From NCBI GenBank assembly GCA_023390905.1, contig JAEWBY010000041.1:1-64000 (forward strand): 64,000 nucleotides of DNA, in the 5' to 3' direction. Made by a program: the position numbers and the translations under genes. Below, piece after piece: positions 16,121 to 24,063 of this stretch (positions within the stretch are counted from its first letter, which is position 1; every line of letters begins with the position of its first letter). The stretch comes from Pseudomonadota bacterium (GTDB lineage: Bacteria > Pseudomonadota > Gammaproteobacteria > Xanthomonadales > Xanthomonadaceae). The notes under the pieces were generated by a model that was given only the letters and a program-made list of their open reading frames with translations, ran no database searches and was not told the DNA's origin.

Positions 16121-18304
16121 ATGGCCAAGCCCCACGACATGCCCCCGGGCGAACCCATGCCGGCCCGCCAGGGCTACCTGCTGGCGGTCCTGGTGCTGGT
16201 CGCATCGTTGACGCTGGTGGCGGTGTACGCGACTGGCGCAGGCACGCGCGAGCGCGCCCTGGCCGAGGCGCGGCTGGCGGCGGAGGCCGAGCAGATCGTC
16301 GCCCGCCTGCGCCAGCAGCTGCTCACCTATGAGCTGATCACCCGCGGGGGTGTTTCCCTGCTGGCCGCCATCGACCGTCCCAGCGCGCGCCAGTGGCGCA
16401 ATTATGCCGATGGCCTGGAGCTGTCGCGGCGGTTCCCGGCGATGCTGGGCCTTTGCTACGCGGCGCAGATGTCGCCGGCGCAGCTGCAGGAATTCCAGCT
16501 CGAAGAGCGCGATGCCACGCGCACCCTGTTCAGCGTCGATCCGCCCGGTGCCCGCCCGCGCTACGGGCCGATCGTGCTGCTTGAACCGCAGACCCTGGCC
16601 AACGTCGAGGCGAAAGGCTTCGACATGTTGACCGAACCGGTGCAGGCAGCAGCCATGGAGGCCGCGCGCGCCAGCGCCAGCGCGCGCATCACCGCGCCGC
16701 TGACTTCGGTGCAGGACGGCGCTGGAGCGGGACTGGTGATCTATGCCCCGGTGTACCGGAACGGGATCGTGCCGACCAACCCGCAGGTGCGCGACGCGGC
16801 GCTGGCCGGCTGGGTGTGCGCGCCGTTCCGCATCGACATGTTCGTTGCCGCAGCGGTGCCGTCGGATCGCGAAGGGCTGTCGCTGCGCATCGTCGACATC
16901 GGCGAAGGCGACGATGCGACCGACGACCAGCCGGTGTTCCCGACGGGAGAGGGCGGCTTCCCGGACGAGCGCGTCTCAGGCGTTCACCACAGCGTGGTCG
17001 AGCAGGTCTACGGCCGACGCTGGCGGCTGGACTTCCACCAGGCCGATACCGGTGGCGGCGCCGGCCTGCTGGGGCCGACCGGCACGATCCTGGTGGGGGT
17101 GCTGGCCTCGCTGCTGCTGTTCGCGCTGGCGATGATCCTGGCCCGCACCCAGTCGCGGGCCCAGCGCATCGCAGCCCGGATGACTGATTCCTTCCGGCGC
17201 AGCGAGCTGCGCTTCCGCAACGCGATCCGCTTTTCGGCGATTGGCAAGGCGCTGCTCGACCACGATGGGCGCATCATCGACGCCAACCTGTCGCTTGCCG
17301 ACATCCTGCGCTCCTCGCCCGAGGAGCTGATGGGGCAGCGCCTGGATGCCCTGTTCAGTAGCGTCGACTCCGAGGCCGAAAGCCGGGTCCGCGAGGCCTC
17401 GGCCGGCGTGTATCGCGTCACCCGTGAACTCCGCCGCGACGATGGTGATCTCCGCCACCTGCAACTGACCTTTGCCCAGGTGCCGGGCGACGAGGACCAG
17501 GACTTCGCCAGCCTGGTCCAGGTCGAGGACATCACCGGTCGACTGCGCGCGGAAGCCCAGGTGCTGGCGCTCAATCGCACCCTCGAGGCCCGGGTGGCCC
17601 ATCGCACGCGCGAGCTCACGCGTGCGAACGAAGAGCTGGAGTCCTTCGCCTACACCATCTCCCACGACCTGCGGGCGCCGCTGCGTGCGATCGACGGCTT
17701 CAGCCGCATGGTCGCCGAGCGCCACGCCGCCGCCTTCGATGATGTGGGCCAGGGTTACCTGGCGCGGGTGCGGGCGGCCACCGCGCGCATGGGTGAGCTG
17801 ATCGACGCGATCCTGAAGATGTCGCGCGTGTCGCGCACCGAACTGCGGAGGGAGCCGCTCGACCTCTCGGCAATGGCGGCCGACATCGTGGCCGAGCTGG
17901 GCCAGGGCGAGCCGGACCGCCGGGTGGAGGCGGCGATCGAACCGGGGCTGCACGCATGCGGTGACAGCGCCCTGGTGCGCAATCTGCTGGGCAACCTGAT
18001 CGGCAACGCCTGGAAGTTCACCCGCGACAGCGACCCGGCCCGGATCAGCTTCCGTCGCGTGCGCGAAGGCGGCGAAGAGTGGTTCGAGGTCGCCGACAAC
18101 GGCATCGGCTTCGACCAGGCCTATGCCAACAAGCTGTTCCGGCCGTTCCAGCGCCTGCATGCGGCCGACGACTTTGCGGGCGAGGGCGTGGGCCTGGCTT
18201 CGGTGAAGCGCATCATCGAGCGCCACGGCGGGACGATCAGCGGCAGGGGGCGGCCGGGCGAAGGCGCGTGCTTCAGGTTCACGCTGCCCGACGAGCCGGG
18301 CTGA
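16121..18304 (+). CDS. Membrane histidine kinase with CHASE and PAS domains
   Basis: The 727-residue protein has a first membrane helix at about 19-40 (YLLAVLVLVASLTLVAVYAT), a long periplasmic region of CHASE type (about 70-310), a second helix near 325-345, a PAS domain (about 355-475), a coiled linker, a HisKA domain with SFAYTISHDLRAPLRAIDGF (His near 515) and an HATPase domain with NLIGNAWKF, DNGIGF and EGVGLASVKRI. There is no receiver domain and no adjacent response regulator, so it is an orphan kinase. It separates ssrA from smpB. TATGCT at 16107-16112 is a possible -10 box 8 bases before the ATG. Its signal is unknown. Confidence 0.87.
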   Translation: MAKPHDMPPGEPMPARQGYLLAVLVLVASLTLVAVYATGAGTRERALAEARLAAEAEQIVARLRQQLLTYELITRGGVSLLAAIDRPSARQWRNYADGLELSRRFPAMLGLCYAAQMSPAQLQEFQLEERDATRTLFSVDPPGARPRYGPIVLLEPQTLANVEAKGFDMLTEPVQAAAMEAARASASARITAPLTSVQDGAGAGLVIYAPVYRNGIVPTNPQVRDAALAGWVCAPFRIDMFVAAAVPSDREGLSLRIVDIGEGDDATDDQPVFPTGEGGFPDERVSGVHHSVVEQVYGRRWRLDFHQADTGGGAGLLGPTGTILVGVLASLLLFALAMILARTQSRAQRIAARMTDSFRRSELRFRNAIRFSAIGKALLDHDGRIIDANLSLADILRSSPEELMGQRLDALFSSVDSEAESRVREASAGVYRVTRELRRDDGDLRHLQLTFAQVPGDEDQDFASLVQVEDITGRLRAEAQVLALNRTLEARVAHRTRELTRANEELESFAYTISHDLRAPLRAIDGFSRMVAERHAAAFDDVGQGYLARVRAATARMGELIDAILKMSRVSRTELRREPLDLSAMAADIVAELGQGEPDRRVEAAIEPGLHACGDSALVRNLLGNLIGNAWKFTRDSDPARISFRRVREGGEEWFEVADNGIGFDQAYANKLFRPFQRLHAADDFAGEGVGLASVKRIIERHGGTISGRGRPGEGACFRFTLPDEPG

Positions 18305-18326
18305 GCGGCAGGAGGCCGGCGGCCGC

Positions 18327-18815
18327 TCAGGCGTCGCGGTTGTGCCGCCGCATCAGCCGCTGCTTGTCACGCTGCCAGTCGCGGTCCTTGGCCGCATCGC
18401 GCTTGTCGTGCGCCTGCTTGCCCTTGGCCAGGGCCAGTTCGGCCTTGACCTTGTTGCCCTTCCAGTAGAGCGAGGTCGGCACCAGCGTGTAGCCGTCGCG
18501 CTCGACCCGGCCGATCAGCCGATCGATCTCGTGGCGGTGCAGCAGCAACTTGCGGGTGCGCCGATCATCGGCCACCACGTGGGTCGAGGCCTGGATCAAC
18601 GGCGTGATCTGGGAGCCGAACAGGAAGATCTCGCCGTTGCGGATGGTGGCGTAACTCTCGCCGATGTTCGCCCGGCCGGCGCGGATGGCCTTCAGCTCCC
18701 ACCCCTGCAACGCGAGCCCGGCCTCGAAGCGATCTTCGAGGTGATACTCATGGCGGGCGCGCTTGTTCAACGCGATCGTGCCAGTTGCTTTATTCTTGTC
18801 CGGTTTCTTGCCCAT
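18327..18815 (-). CDS. smpB: SsrA-binding protein SmpB
   Basis: This 162-residue protein is SmpB, the essential partner of tmRNA that occupies the decoding centre of stalled ribosomes. Typical stretches are LNKRARHEYHLEDRFEAGLALQGWELKAIRAG and GESYATIRNGEIFLFGS, and a basic C-terminal tail (KDRDWQRDKQRLMRRH). The ATG at 18815 has no clear ribosome binding site; GACAAT lies exactly 6 bases upstream, which suggests a leaderless message. It is divergent from ratA across 40 bases and close to ssrA. Confidence 0.96.
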   Translation of the reverse strand: MGKKPDKNKATGTIALNKRARHEYHLEDRFEAGLALQGWELKAIRAGRANIGESYATIRNGEIFLFGSQITPLIQASTHVVADDRRTRKLLLHRHEIDRLIGRVERDGYTLVPTSLYWKGNKVKAELALAKGKQAHDKRDAAKDRDWQRDKQRLMRRHNRDA

Positions 18816-18821
18816 CCGTTT

Positions 18822-18827
18822 ATTGTC
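18822..18827 (-). promoter_or_regulatory. -10 box of a probable leaderless smpB message
   Basis: GACAAT on the minus strand ends 6 bases before the smpB ATG. Transcription from this hexamer would begin at or next to the A of the start codon. The same TANNNT/GANNNT-N6-ATG layout recurs at recN, dapB and clpS in this window. Confidence 0.5.
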
Positions 18828-18855
18828 GCCGAAGGCGGAATTACAAGCGAGTCAA

Positions 18856-19284
18856 ATGCCCATCATCCGCCGCAGCGCCCTGGTCGAACACTCCGCCGGC
18901 CGCATGTTCGACCTCGTCAACGACGTCGCCGCCTATCCCCGTCGCTTCGACTGGTGCAAGGCCGCCGAGATCATCGAGAACGCCGAGCAGCGGCTGGTCG
19001 CACGGCTGGACCTGGGGCTGGGTGCACTGCGCACCTGGTTCATCACCGAGAACACGCTGGAGCGCCCGCACCGCATCGACATGAAGCTCGTCGATGGGCC
19101 ATTCCGCAAACTGCACGGGCAGTGGGACTTCCATGCGCTGGATGAAAGCGCGTGCAAGGTCGGTCTGACGCTGGAATTCGAACCCACCAGCCGGTTGCTG
19201 CTGCCCGCGCTGTCGCTGGGGTTCCAGGGACTGGCCGATCGGATGGTCGATGATTTCGTGCGCGTGGCCGACCGCGGAGGCTGA
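18856..19284 (+). CDS. ratA: RatA/Coq10-like START-domain protein
   Basis: The 142-residue product is the RatA (YfjG/PasT) family, related to the Coq10 START-fold lipid-binding proteins: MPIIRRSALVEHSAGRMFDLVNDVAAYPRRFDWC matches the family N-terminus. RatA was described as a toxin blocking 70S ribosome formation in E. coli, but the conserved role may be in ubiquinone function. I chose ATG 18856 for this conserved start; an extension to 18763 lies inside the smpB region and is not conserved. The stop is at 19284 and rnfH begins 2 bases later, the usual ratA-rnfH pair. Confidence 0.9.
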   Translation: MPIIRRSALVEHSAGRMFDLVNDVAAYPRRFDWCKAAEIIENAEQRLVARLDLGLGALRTWFITENTLERPHRIDMKLVDGPFRKLHGQWDFHALDESACKVGLTLEFEPTSRLLLPALSLGFQGLADRMVDDFVRVADRGG

Positions 19285-19285
19285 C

Positions 19286-19537
19286 ATGCGCGTGCAGGTC
19301 ATTCGTGCGTGGCCGCACCGGCATGAGGTGGTCGAACTGGAATTGCGTGAAGGCGCGCGCGTCGGCGATGCGATCGCGGCGGCGGGATTCGCGGCGGACG
19401 CCGAGATCAGCGGCCAGGCGGTGTTCGGACAGGCCGTGAGCCTGGACGATGTACTGCGTGACGGTGACCGGGTCGAACTGCTGCGCCCGCTGGTCATCGA
19501 TCCCAAGGAAGCGCGCCGCCGCCGGGCGCGCCGCTGA
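19286..19537 (+). CDS. rnfH: RnfH family protein (UPF0125)
   Basis: The 83-residue ubiquitin-like-fold protein belongs to the RnfH/UPF0125 family (MRVQVIRAWPHRHEVVELEL, ending RPLVIDPKEARRRRARR). It follows ratA by 2 bases, as in many gammaproteobacteria, where the pair is sometimes named ratAB. Its function is not established. The ATG at 19286 has GGAGG about 6 bases upstream inside the end of ratA. Confidence 0.9.
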   Translation: MRVQVIRAWPHRHEVVELELREGARVGDAIAAAGFAADAEISGQAVFGQAVSLDDVLRDGDRVELLRPLVIDPKEARRRRARR

Positions 19538-19542
19538 AGCGG

Positions 19543-19935
19543 TCAGCGACCGCGACCGCCTTTCTTCTTGTCCTTCGGCAGATTGCCGAAACGCGCGAGG
19601 TCGCGCGAAAGCTGCAGATCATTTTCCGGGAAGTATTCGCCTTCCCAGCTTGCCAGCGTATCGCCCTGGAAATGCAGGGTGAGCGTCTTGACCTCGGTGG
19701 TGCCGCGACGGTTTGTGCGTTCGCTGGCGGCGTAATCCCAGCGCTGGGAATGGAACGGATCGGCGATCGACGGGCTGCCGATCAGCGCCTGCACCTGCTG
19801 CTTGCTCTGGCCGACCTGCAGTTGATCCACCGCCGCCTTGTCCAGCAGGTTGCCCTGGTAGATCGGCTGCTTGTAGAGAATGCCGCAACCAGCGGTGAGG
19901 GAGGCGAGGGCGGCAACCAGCAGAAGTTTGCGCAT
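19543..19935 (-). CDS. bamE: Outer membrane assembly lipoprotein BamE (SmpA/OmlA)
   Basis: The 130-residue precursor has a lipoprotein signal (MRKLLLVAALASLTAGC, lipobox LTAGC with Cys 17) and the SmpA/OmlA domain (LQVGQSKQQVQALIGSP ... WDYAASERTNRRG ... LTLHFQGDTLA). BamE is a subunit of the BAM complex that inserts beta-barrel proteins in the outer membrane; the homologue in Xanthomonas is called OmlA. It is divergent from fur, the known OmlA-Fur arrangement in xanthomonads. The C-terminus is unusually basic (KDKKKGGRGR). Confidence 0.93.
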   Translation of the reverse strand: MRKLLLVAALASLTAGCGILYKQPIYQGNLLDKAAVDQLQVGQSKQQVQALIGSPSIADPFHSQRWDYAASERTNRRGTTEVKTLTLHFQGDTLASWEGEYFPENDLQLSRDLARFGNLPKDKKKGGRGR

Positions 19936-20039
19936 GTGGGACGGGTATGGGTGAGATCACGCCGATGATACACTCCCGGCGACCGCCGCAACCCAGCAAC
20001 AGGCAGCCGGCGCTAAACCGGTTGTGAATGGAGATGCCG

Positions 20040-20441
20040 ATGGAATCCCAAGATTTACGCAAGGTCGGCCTGAAGGTCACCCATCCGCGCATGCGCATCC
20101 TGGAGTTGCTGGAACAGAAGCACCAGCACCACCTGACCGCCGAGGACATCTACCGCCAGTTGCTCGAGCACGGCGATGAAATCGGCCTGGCCACGGTCTA
20201 CCGCGTGCTGACCCAGTTCGAGGCGGCGGGACTGGTCCTGAAGCACAACTTCGAAGGCGGGCAGGCGGTTTACGAACTCGATCGCGGTGGTCATCACGAC
20301 CACATGGTCGACATCGACACCGGCAAGATCATCGAATTCGAAAGTACCGAAATCGAACAATTGCAGCGCGAGATCGCCGCCAAGCACGGCTACATTCTGG
20401 AAGAGCACTCACTGGTGCTCTACGTGCGCAGGAAGCGTTGA
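20040..20441 (+). CDS. fur: Ferric uptake regulator Fur, cysteine-free variant
   Basis: The 133-residue protein is Fur, an iron-responsive repressor: VGLKVTHPRMRILELL, the winged helix with EIGLATVYRVLTQFEAAGLV, and the metal-binding GHHDHMVDIDTGKIIEF. At the place where E. coli Fur has CxxC for a structural zinc (Cys 93 and 96) this protein has D and T, and it contains no cysteine at all. I chose ATG 20040, 5 bases after GGAG and in line with E. coli Fur; an ATG 12 bases earlier is possible. It is divergent from bamE. Confidence 0.95.
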   Translation: MESQDLRKVGLKVTHPRMRILELLEQKHQHHLTAEDIYRQLLEHGDEIGLATVYRVLTQFEAAGLVLKHNFEGGQAVYELDRGGHHDHMVDIDTGKIIEFESTEIEQLQREIAAKHGYILEEHSLVLYVRRKR

Positions 20442-20445
20442 AGCA

Positions 20446-20539
20446 GAGAGAGGGGAGACGGGTCCGGATTCGTAAAGCGAACCGTTGTCGCGCTGGCGAC
20501 CTCGCTTTGACGAATCCCTTCTCCCGTATTCCCGCTCTC
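20446..20539. repeat. Long imperfect inverted repeat between fur and recN
   Basis: The whole gap between the convergent fur and recN genes folds on itself. Outer arms 20446-20462 and 20523-20539 match in 14 of 17 positions; inner arms GGATTCGT-AAAGCGA (20466-20480) and its complement (20502-20517) match with one bulge; the tip holds GTCGC-GCTG-GCGAC. It can act as a two-way transcription stop, though there is no T run, and its GGATTCG core recurs between dnaK and dnaJ. Confidence 0.6.
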
Positions 20540-20540
20540 C

Positions 20541-22208
20541 TCAAACCACATCCGCCAGCAATCGCTTGGCCGCGGCGTGCGCTTCCTTGCTGACTTCCAC
20601 GCCGCCGAGCATGCGGGCCAGTTCTTCCTGGCGCTGTCGGGCTGACAGCAGTTCCACCGCGCTCTGGGTCATGCCTTCGACCGGCGCCTTGCTGACGCGG
20701 TAATGGGCATGGCCCTGCGCGGCGACCTGAGGCAGATGGGTGACGCACAACACTTGGCGCTGCGCGCCGAGCGCGCGCAGCTTCTTGCCGACGATATCGG
20801 CCACGGCGCCGCCGATGCCCGAATCCACTTCGTCGAAGACCATTGTCGGTACGGTGTCCGCGCCGAGTGCCGCGACTTCGATGGCCAGCGACACGCGCGA
20901 CAGTTCACCGCCGGAGGCGACCTTGCGCAGTGGACGCGGCGGCTGGCCGGCATTGGCGCCAACCAGGAATTCGACCCGTTCGCCGCCATTGGGATCCGGT
21001 CGTTCCTCGCCGTGGGGTTCGAGCTCGATTTCAAAGCGTCCGCCGCCCATGCCGAGCTCGGCAATCAGCGCGGTGGTGCTCTTGCCCAGTTCGCGCGCGG
21101 CACGCTGGCGGCTGCGGCTCAGACGCGCGGCGGCGTCCTTCCACTGCTGCCGGGCCGCTTCGATGTCCTGGTTCAGGCCGAGCAGGCGCTCGCCCGCGCC
21201 GCGCAGTCCTTCGAGTTCGCCGGCGATGGCATCGCGCACGCCTGCAAGCGCGTCGGGCGTGGTGCGGTGCTTGCGCGCGAGATCGTGGATGCGGGCCAGC
21301 TTGCGTTCCAGTTCCTCGAACTGCTCCGGATCGGCATCGAGGTCGTCGCGAATCTGTCCGAGCAACGCCAGCGCTTCGTCCATCTGGATGTTCGCGCTCT
21401 CCAGCAGCGCATCCACTTCGCCCAGGCGGCTTTCATGCTGGGTGAGTCGGCCGAGCTCGCCACGTGTCTGCTGCAACTGGCGCGACAGCGAGGGCGCTTC
21501 ATCGCCGCCCAGCCGCGACAGCGCGTCATCGCAGGCCTGGATCAGCGAGGCCGCGTGCGCCTGGCGGCGATGGCTGGCGACCAGGGTTTCGATCGCCGAG
21601 GCCGCCAGATCCTCGCGGGCCAGTTCGGCGAGCTGGTGCTCCAGGTAATTGATGCGATCGGAGACATCGCCCTGCCGCGAGAGTTGTTCGCGTTCCTGCA
21701 ACAGCGCCGACCAGCGCCCGGCGGCATCGGCTACCGCCTGACGTTCGGTGGCATTGCGGGCGTAGCCGTCGAGCAGCTCACGCTGGCTGGCCTTGTCCAT
21801 CAGCGCCTGATGTTCGTGCTGTCCATGGATTTCGACCAGTCGCCCGGCCAGTTCGGCCAGTTGCCCCAGCGGCACGCTGCGGCCGTTGATCCAGGCGCGG
21901 GACCCCCCATCGGCGCGGATGACGCGGCGCAGCTGGCAGGCGCCGTCATCGTCCAGTTCATGCTCGCGCAACCAGTCCTGCGCGGGCGCATTGCCTTCCA
22001 GGTTGAACTCGGCCGACAGTTCCGCGCGCTCGGCGCCGTGGCGGACCACGCCACTGTCGGCGCGCAAGCCGGACAGGAAACCGAGTGCATCCACCAGCAG
22101 CGACTTGCCGGCGCCGGTTTCCCCTGAAATGACGGTCATGCCCGGACCGAATTCCAGTTCGGTGGCGCGGACGACGGCGAAATCCTTGATCGCGAGATGT
22201 CTGAGCAT
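20541..22208 (-). CDS. recN: DNA repair protein RecN
   Basis: The 555-residue protein is RecN, an SMC-like ATPase used in double-strand break repair. It has the Walker A motif GETGAGKSLL near the N-terminus, a coiled-coil middle, and the C-terminal signature VASGGELSRVSLAI with Walker B TMVFDEVDSGIGG. I chose ATG 22208 (MLRHLAIKDFAVV), the conserved family start; the open frame upstream has no similarity. TACAAT lies exactly 6 bases before the ATG on the minus strand, and no ribosome binding site is visible, so the message is probably leaderless. It is divergent from hrcA. Confidence 0.95.
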   Translation of the reverse strand: MLRHLAIKDFAVVRATELEFGPGMTVISGETGAGKSLLVDALGFLSGLRADSGVVRHGAERAELSAEFNLEGNAPAQDWLREHELDDDGACQLRRVIRADGGSRAWINGRSVPLGQLAELAGRLVEIHGQHEHQALMDKASQRELLDGYARNATERQAVADAAGRWSALLQEREQLSRQGDVSDRINYLEHQLAELAREDLAASAIETLVASHRRQAHAASLIQACDDALSRLGGDEAPSLSRQLQQTRGELGRLTQHESRLGEVDALLESANIQMDEALALLGQIRDDLDADPEQFEELERKLARIHDLARKHRTTPDALAGVRDAIAGELEGLRGAGERLLGLNQDIEAARQQWKDAAARLSRSRQRAARELGKSTTALIAELGMGGGRFEIELEPHGEERPDPNGGERVEFLVGANAGQPPRPLRKVASGGELSRVSLAIEVAALGADTVPTMVFDEVDSGIGGAVADIVGKKLRALGAQRQVLCVTHLPQVAAQGHAHYRVSKAPVEGMTQSAVELLSARQRQEELARMLGGVEVSKEAHAAAKRLLADVV

Positions 22209-22214
22209 GGGCGT

Positions 22215-22220
22215 ATTGTA
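22215..22220 (-). promoter_or_regulatory. -10 box of a probable leaderless recN message
   Basis: TACAAT on the minus strand ends 6 bases before the recN ATG (22208), placing the expected transcription start at the start codon. I see no LexA box (CTGT-N8-ACAG) in the gap. Confidence 0.55.
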
Positions 22221-22340
22221 AGCGGGGCCGAACGCGAGGCAGTGGGGCATCAGGCTGGCAAGGGCCGGTCGCAGCGCCTGCGATTGGCCGCCGCACTGCC
22301 GCTTGCGATGGCCGGCCACTGACGCCGACAATCGTTGCGC

Positions 22341-23396
22341 ATGAATTCTCCCTCCGTCGACACTTCGCTGGATCCGCGTGCCCGGCAACTGTTGCGGGCG
22401 CTCATTTCCCGCTACATCCGCGATGGCGAGCCGGTCGGTTCACAGACCCTGGCGCGGCATGCCGGGCTCGACGTCAGCCCGGCCACCATCCGCAATATCC
22501 TGGCCGAGCTGGAAGAAGTCGGCCTGCTCAGTTCACCGCATACCTCCGCCGGACGCGTGCCGACTGCGCAGGGCTATCGCGTGTTCGTCGACAGCCTGGT
22601 GCAGGTGAAGGCGCTGGGCGAGGGGGAAATCAGCCGGCTGCGCTCCGAACTCGCGCCCGGCGCGGGTACGCAGGCCCTGCTGGGGAATGCATCGGAGCTG
22701 CTGTCGGCGATGACGCATTTCGTCGGTGTGGTGTCCGCGCCCAAGCGCGAGCAGTTCGCGTTCCGCTACATCGATTTCGTGCCGCTGGACGGCCGCAGGC
22801 TGATGGCGATCGTGGTGTTCGCCGACAACGACGTGCAGAACCGGGTGATCGAACCGCGCCGCGTGTACGACCGCTCGGAGCTGGAACGCATCGCCAATTA
22901 CCTCAACACGCACTTCGCCGGCCGGCCACTTGCGGACATCCGCGCCACGCTGATCCGGGATCTGCGGCAGGCGCGCAGCGAGATGGAGAATCTGCTGGCG
23001 CAGGCGGTCGATCTGGCCGAACAGGCGCTGGAGCCGCAGGGCGATGACGTGGTGCTCGCCGGACAGACCCGGTTGATGAGCGTGCAGGATCTGTCCGATC
23101 TGGATCGCCTGCGCGAGCTGTTCGAGACTTTCGCCCGCAAGCGCGAAGTGCTGCAACTGCTCGAGCGCACCCTGCAGGCGCCAGGCGTGCGGATCTTCAT
23201 CGGCGAGGACACCGGCCTGGCGCGGCACGACAGCGTCTCGGTGGTGACGGCGCCGTATCTTTCGGGCGGACAGGTGCTGGGCGTGCTCGGCGTGATTGGG
23301 CCGACCCGCATGGCCTATGACCGCATCATCCCGATGGTGCAGGCGGCGGCCGATGTGCTCGGCGCCGCCTTGAATCCGGAAAGCCCGGCCCCATAG
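22341..23396 (+). CDS. hrcA: Heat-inducible transcription repressor HrcA
   Basis: The 351-residue product is HrcA: an N-terminal winged helix (RARQLLRALISRYIRDGEPVGSQTL, then SPATIRNILAELEEVGLL and SPHTSAGRVPTAQGYR) and a GAF-like dimerisation core ending in IGPTRMAYDRIIPMVQ. HrcA represses chaperone genes through CIRCE elements. It opens the hrcA-grpE-dnaK-dnaJ cluster. I see no CIRCE (TTAGCACTC-N9-GAGTGCTAA) upstream, so its operator is probably elsewhere, such as at groESL. GACAAT at 22327-22332 is a possible -10 box 8 bases before the ATG. Confidence 0.94.
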   Translation: MNSPSVDTSLDPRARQLLRALISRYIRDGEPVGSQTLARHAGLDVSPATIRNILAELEEVGLLSSPHTSAGRVPTAQGYRVFVDSLVQVKALGEGEISRLRSELAPGAGTQALLGNASELLSAMTHFVGVVSAPKREQFAFRYIDFVPLDGRRLMAIVVFADNDVQNRVIEPRRVYDRSELERIANYLNTHFAGRPLADIRATLIRDLRQARSEMENLLAQAVDLAEQALEPQGDDVVLAGQTRLMSVQDLSDLDRLRELFETFARKREVLQLLERTLQAPGVRIFIGEDTGLARHDSVSVVTAPYLSGGQVLGVLGVIGPTRMAYDRIIPMVQAAADVLGAALNPESPAP

Positions 23397-23437
23397 CTGG
23401 GCAGGACGCGGCCGGACCCGCCGCGACGGAAACCGAG

Positions 23438-23956
23438 ATGAACCCGAACGAACACGATTCCGAGCTGGGCCAGACGCCCGAATCGCAAGACAGCGACACC
23501 CCTCTGCACGCCGAACTGGAAACCCTGCGCAACGAGCTGGATCAGCTTCGCGCATCCTCCCTGCTGGAACGGGCGGATCTGGAAAACCAGCGCAAGCGCG
23601 TGGCCCGCGACATCGAAATGGCCCGCAAGTTCGCCAACGAGCGCCTGCTCGGCGAACTGCTGCCGGTGTTCGACAGCCTCGATGCCGGGCTGGCCGCCGC
23701 CGGCCCGGAAGCCGGCCCGCTGCGCGATGGCCTGGAACTGACCTACAAACAGTTGCTGAAGGTAGCCAACGACAACGGCCTGACCGTGGTCGATCCGGTG
23801 GGCGCGCCCTTCAACCCGGAGCATCACCAGGCCATCAGCCAGGCCGATGTGGCCGAGGCGGCGCCGGGCAGCGTGGTGCAGGTGTTCCAGAAGGGATACC
23901 TGCTGAACGACCGTCTCCTGCGCCCGGCGCTGGTGGTGGTCGCACGCCACGACTGA
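23438..23956 (+). CDS. grpE: Nucleotide exchange factor GrpE
   Basis: This 172-residue protein is GrpE, which releases ADP from DnaK. It has an acidic N-terminus, a long helix (ELETLRNELDQLRASSLLERADLENQRKR), and the conserved C-terminal beta domain (PVGAPFNPEHHQAIS ... VVQVFQKGYLLNDRLLRPALVVVA). It lies 41 bases after hrcA and 107 bases before dnaK, in the usual heat-shock order. Confidence 0.95.
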   Translation: MNPNEHDSELGQTPESQDSDTPLHAELETLRNELDQLRASSLLERADLENQRKRVARDIEMARKFANERLLGELLPVFDSLDAGLAAAGPEAGPLRDGLELTYKQLLKVANDNGLTVVDPVGAPFNPEHHQAISQADVAEAAPGSVVQVFQKGYLLNDRLLRPALVVVARHD

Positions 23957-24063
23957 ACCGGCCGGCGGCCGGCGCTTGATCCGCGCCGGCGCACCCCCAC
24001 ATCCGACTCATCGCCGGCACAGCGCCGGCCCAGACAGACATTCATACAAGGGAGCGACCCCAC

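Noticed and set aside
22209..22340. CIRCE operator upstream of hrcA
   Set aside because: No TTAGCACTC-N9-GAGTGCTAA or close variant is present in the gap.
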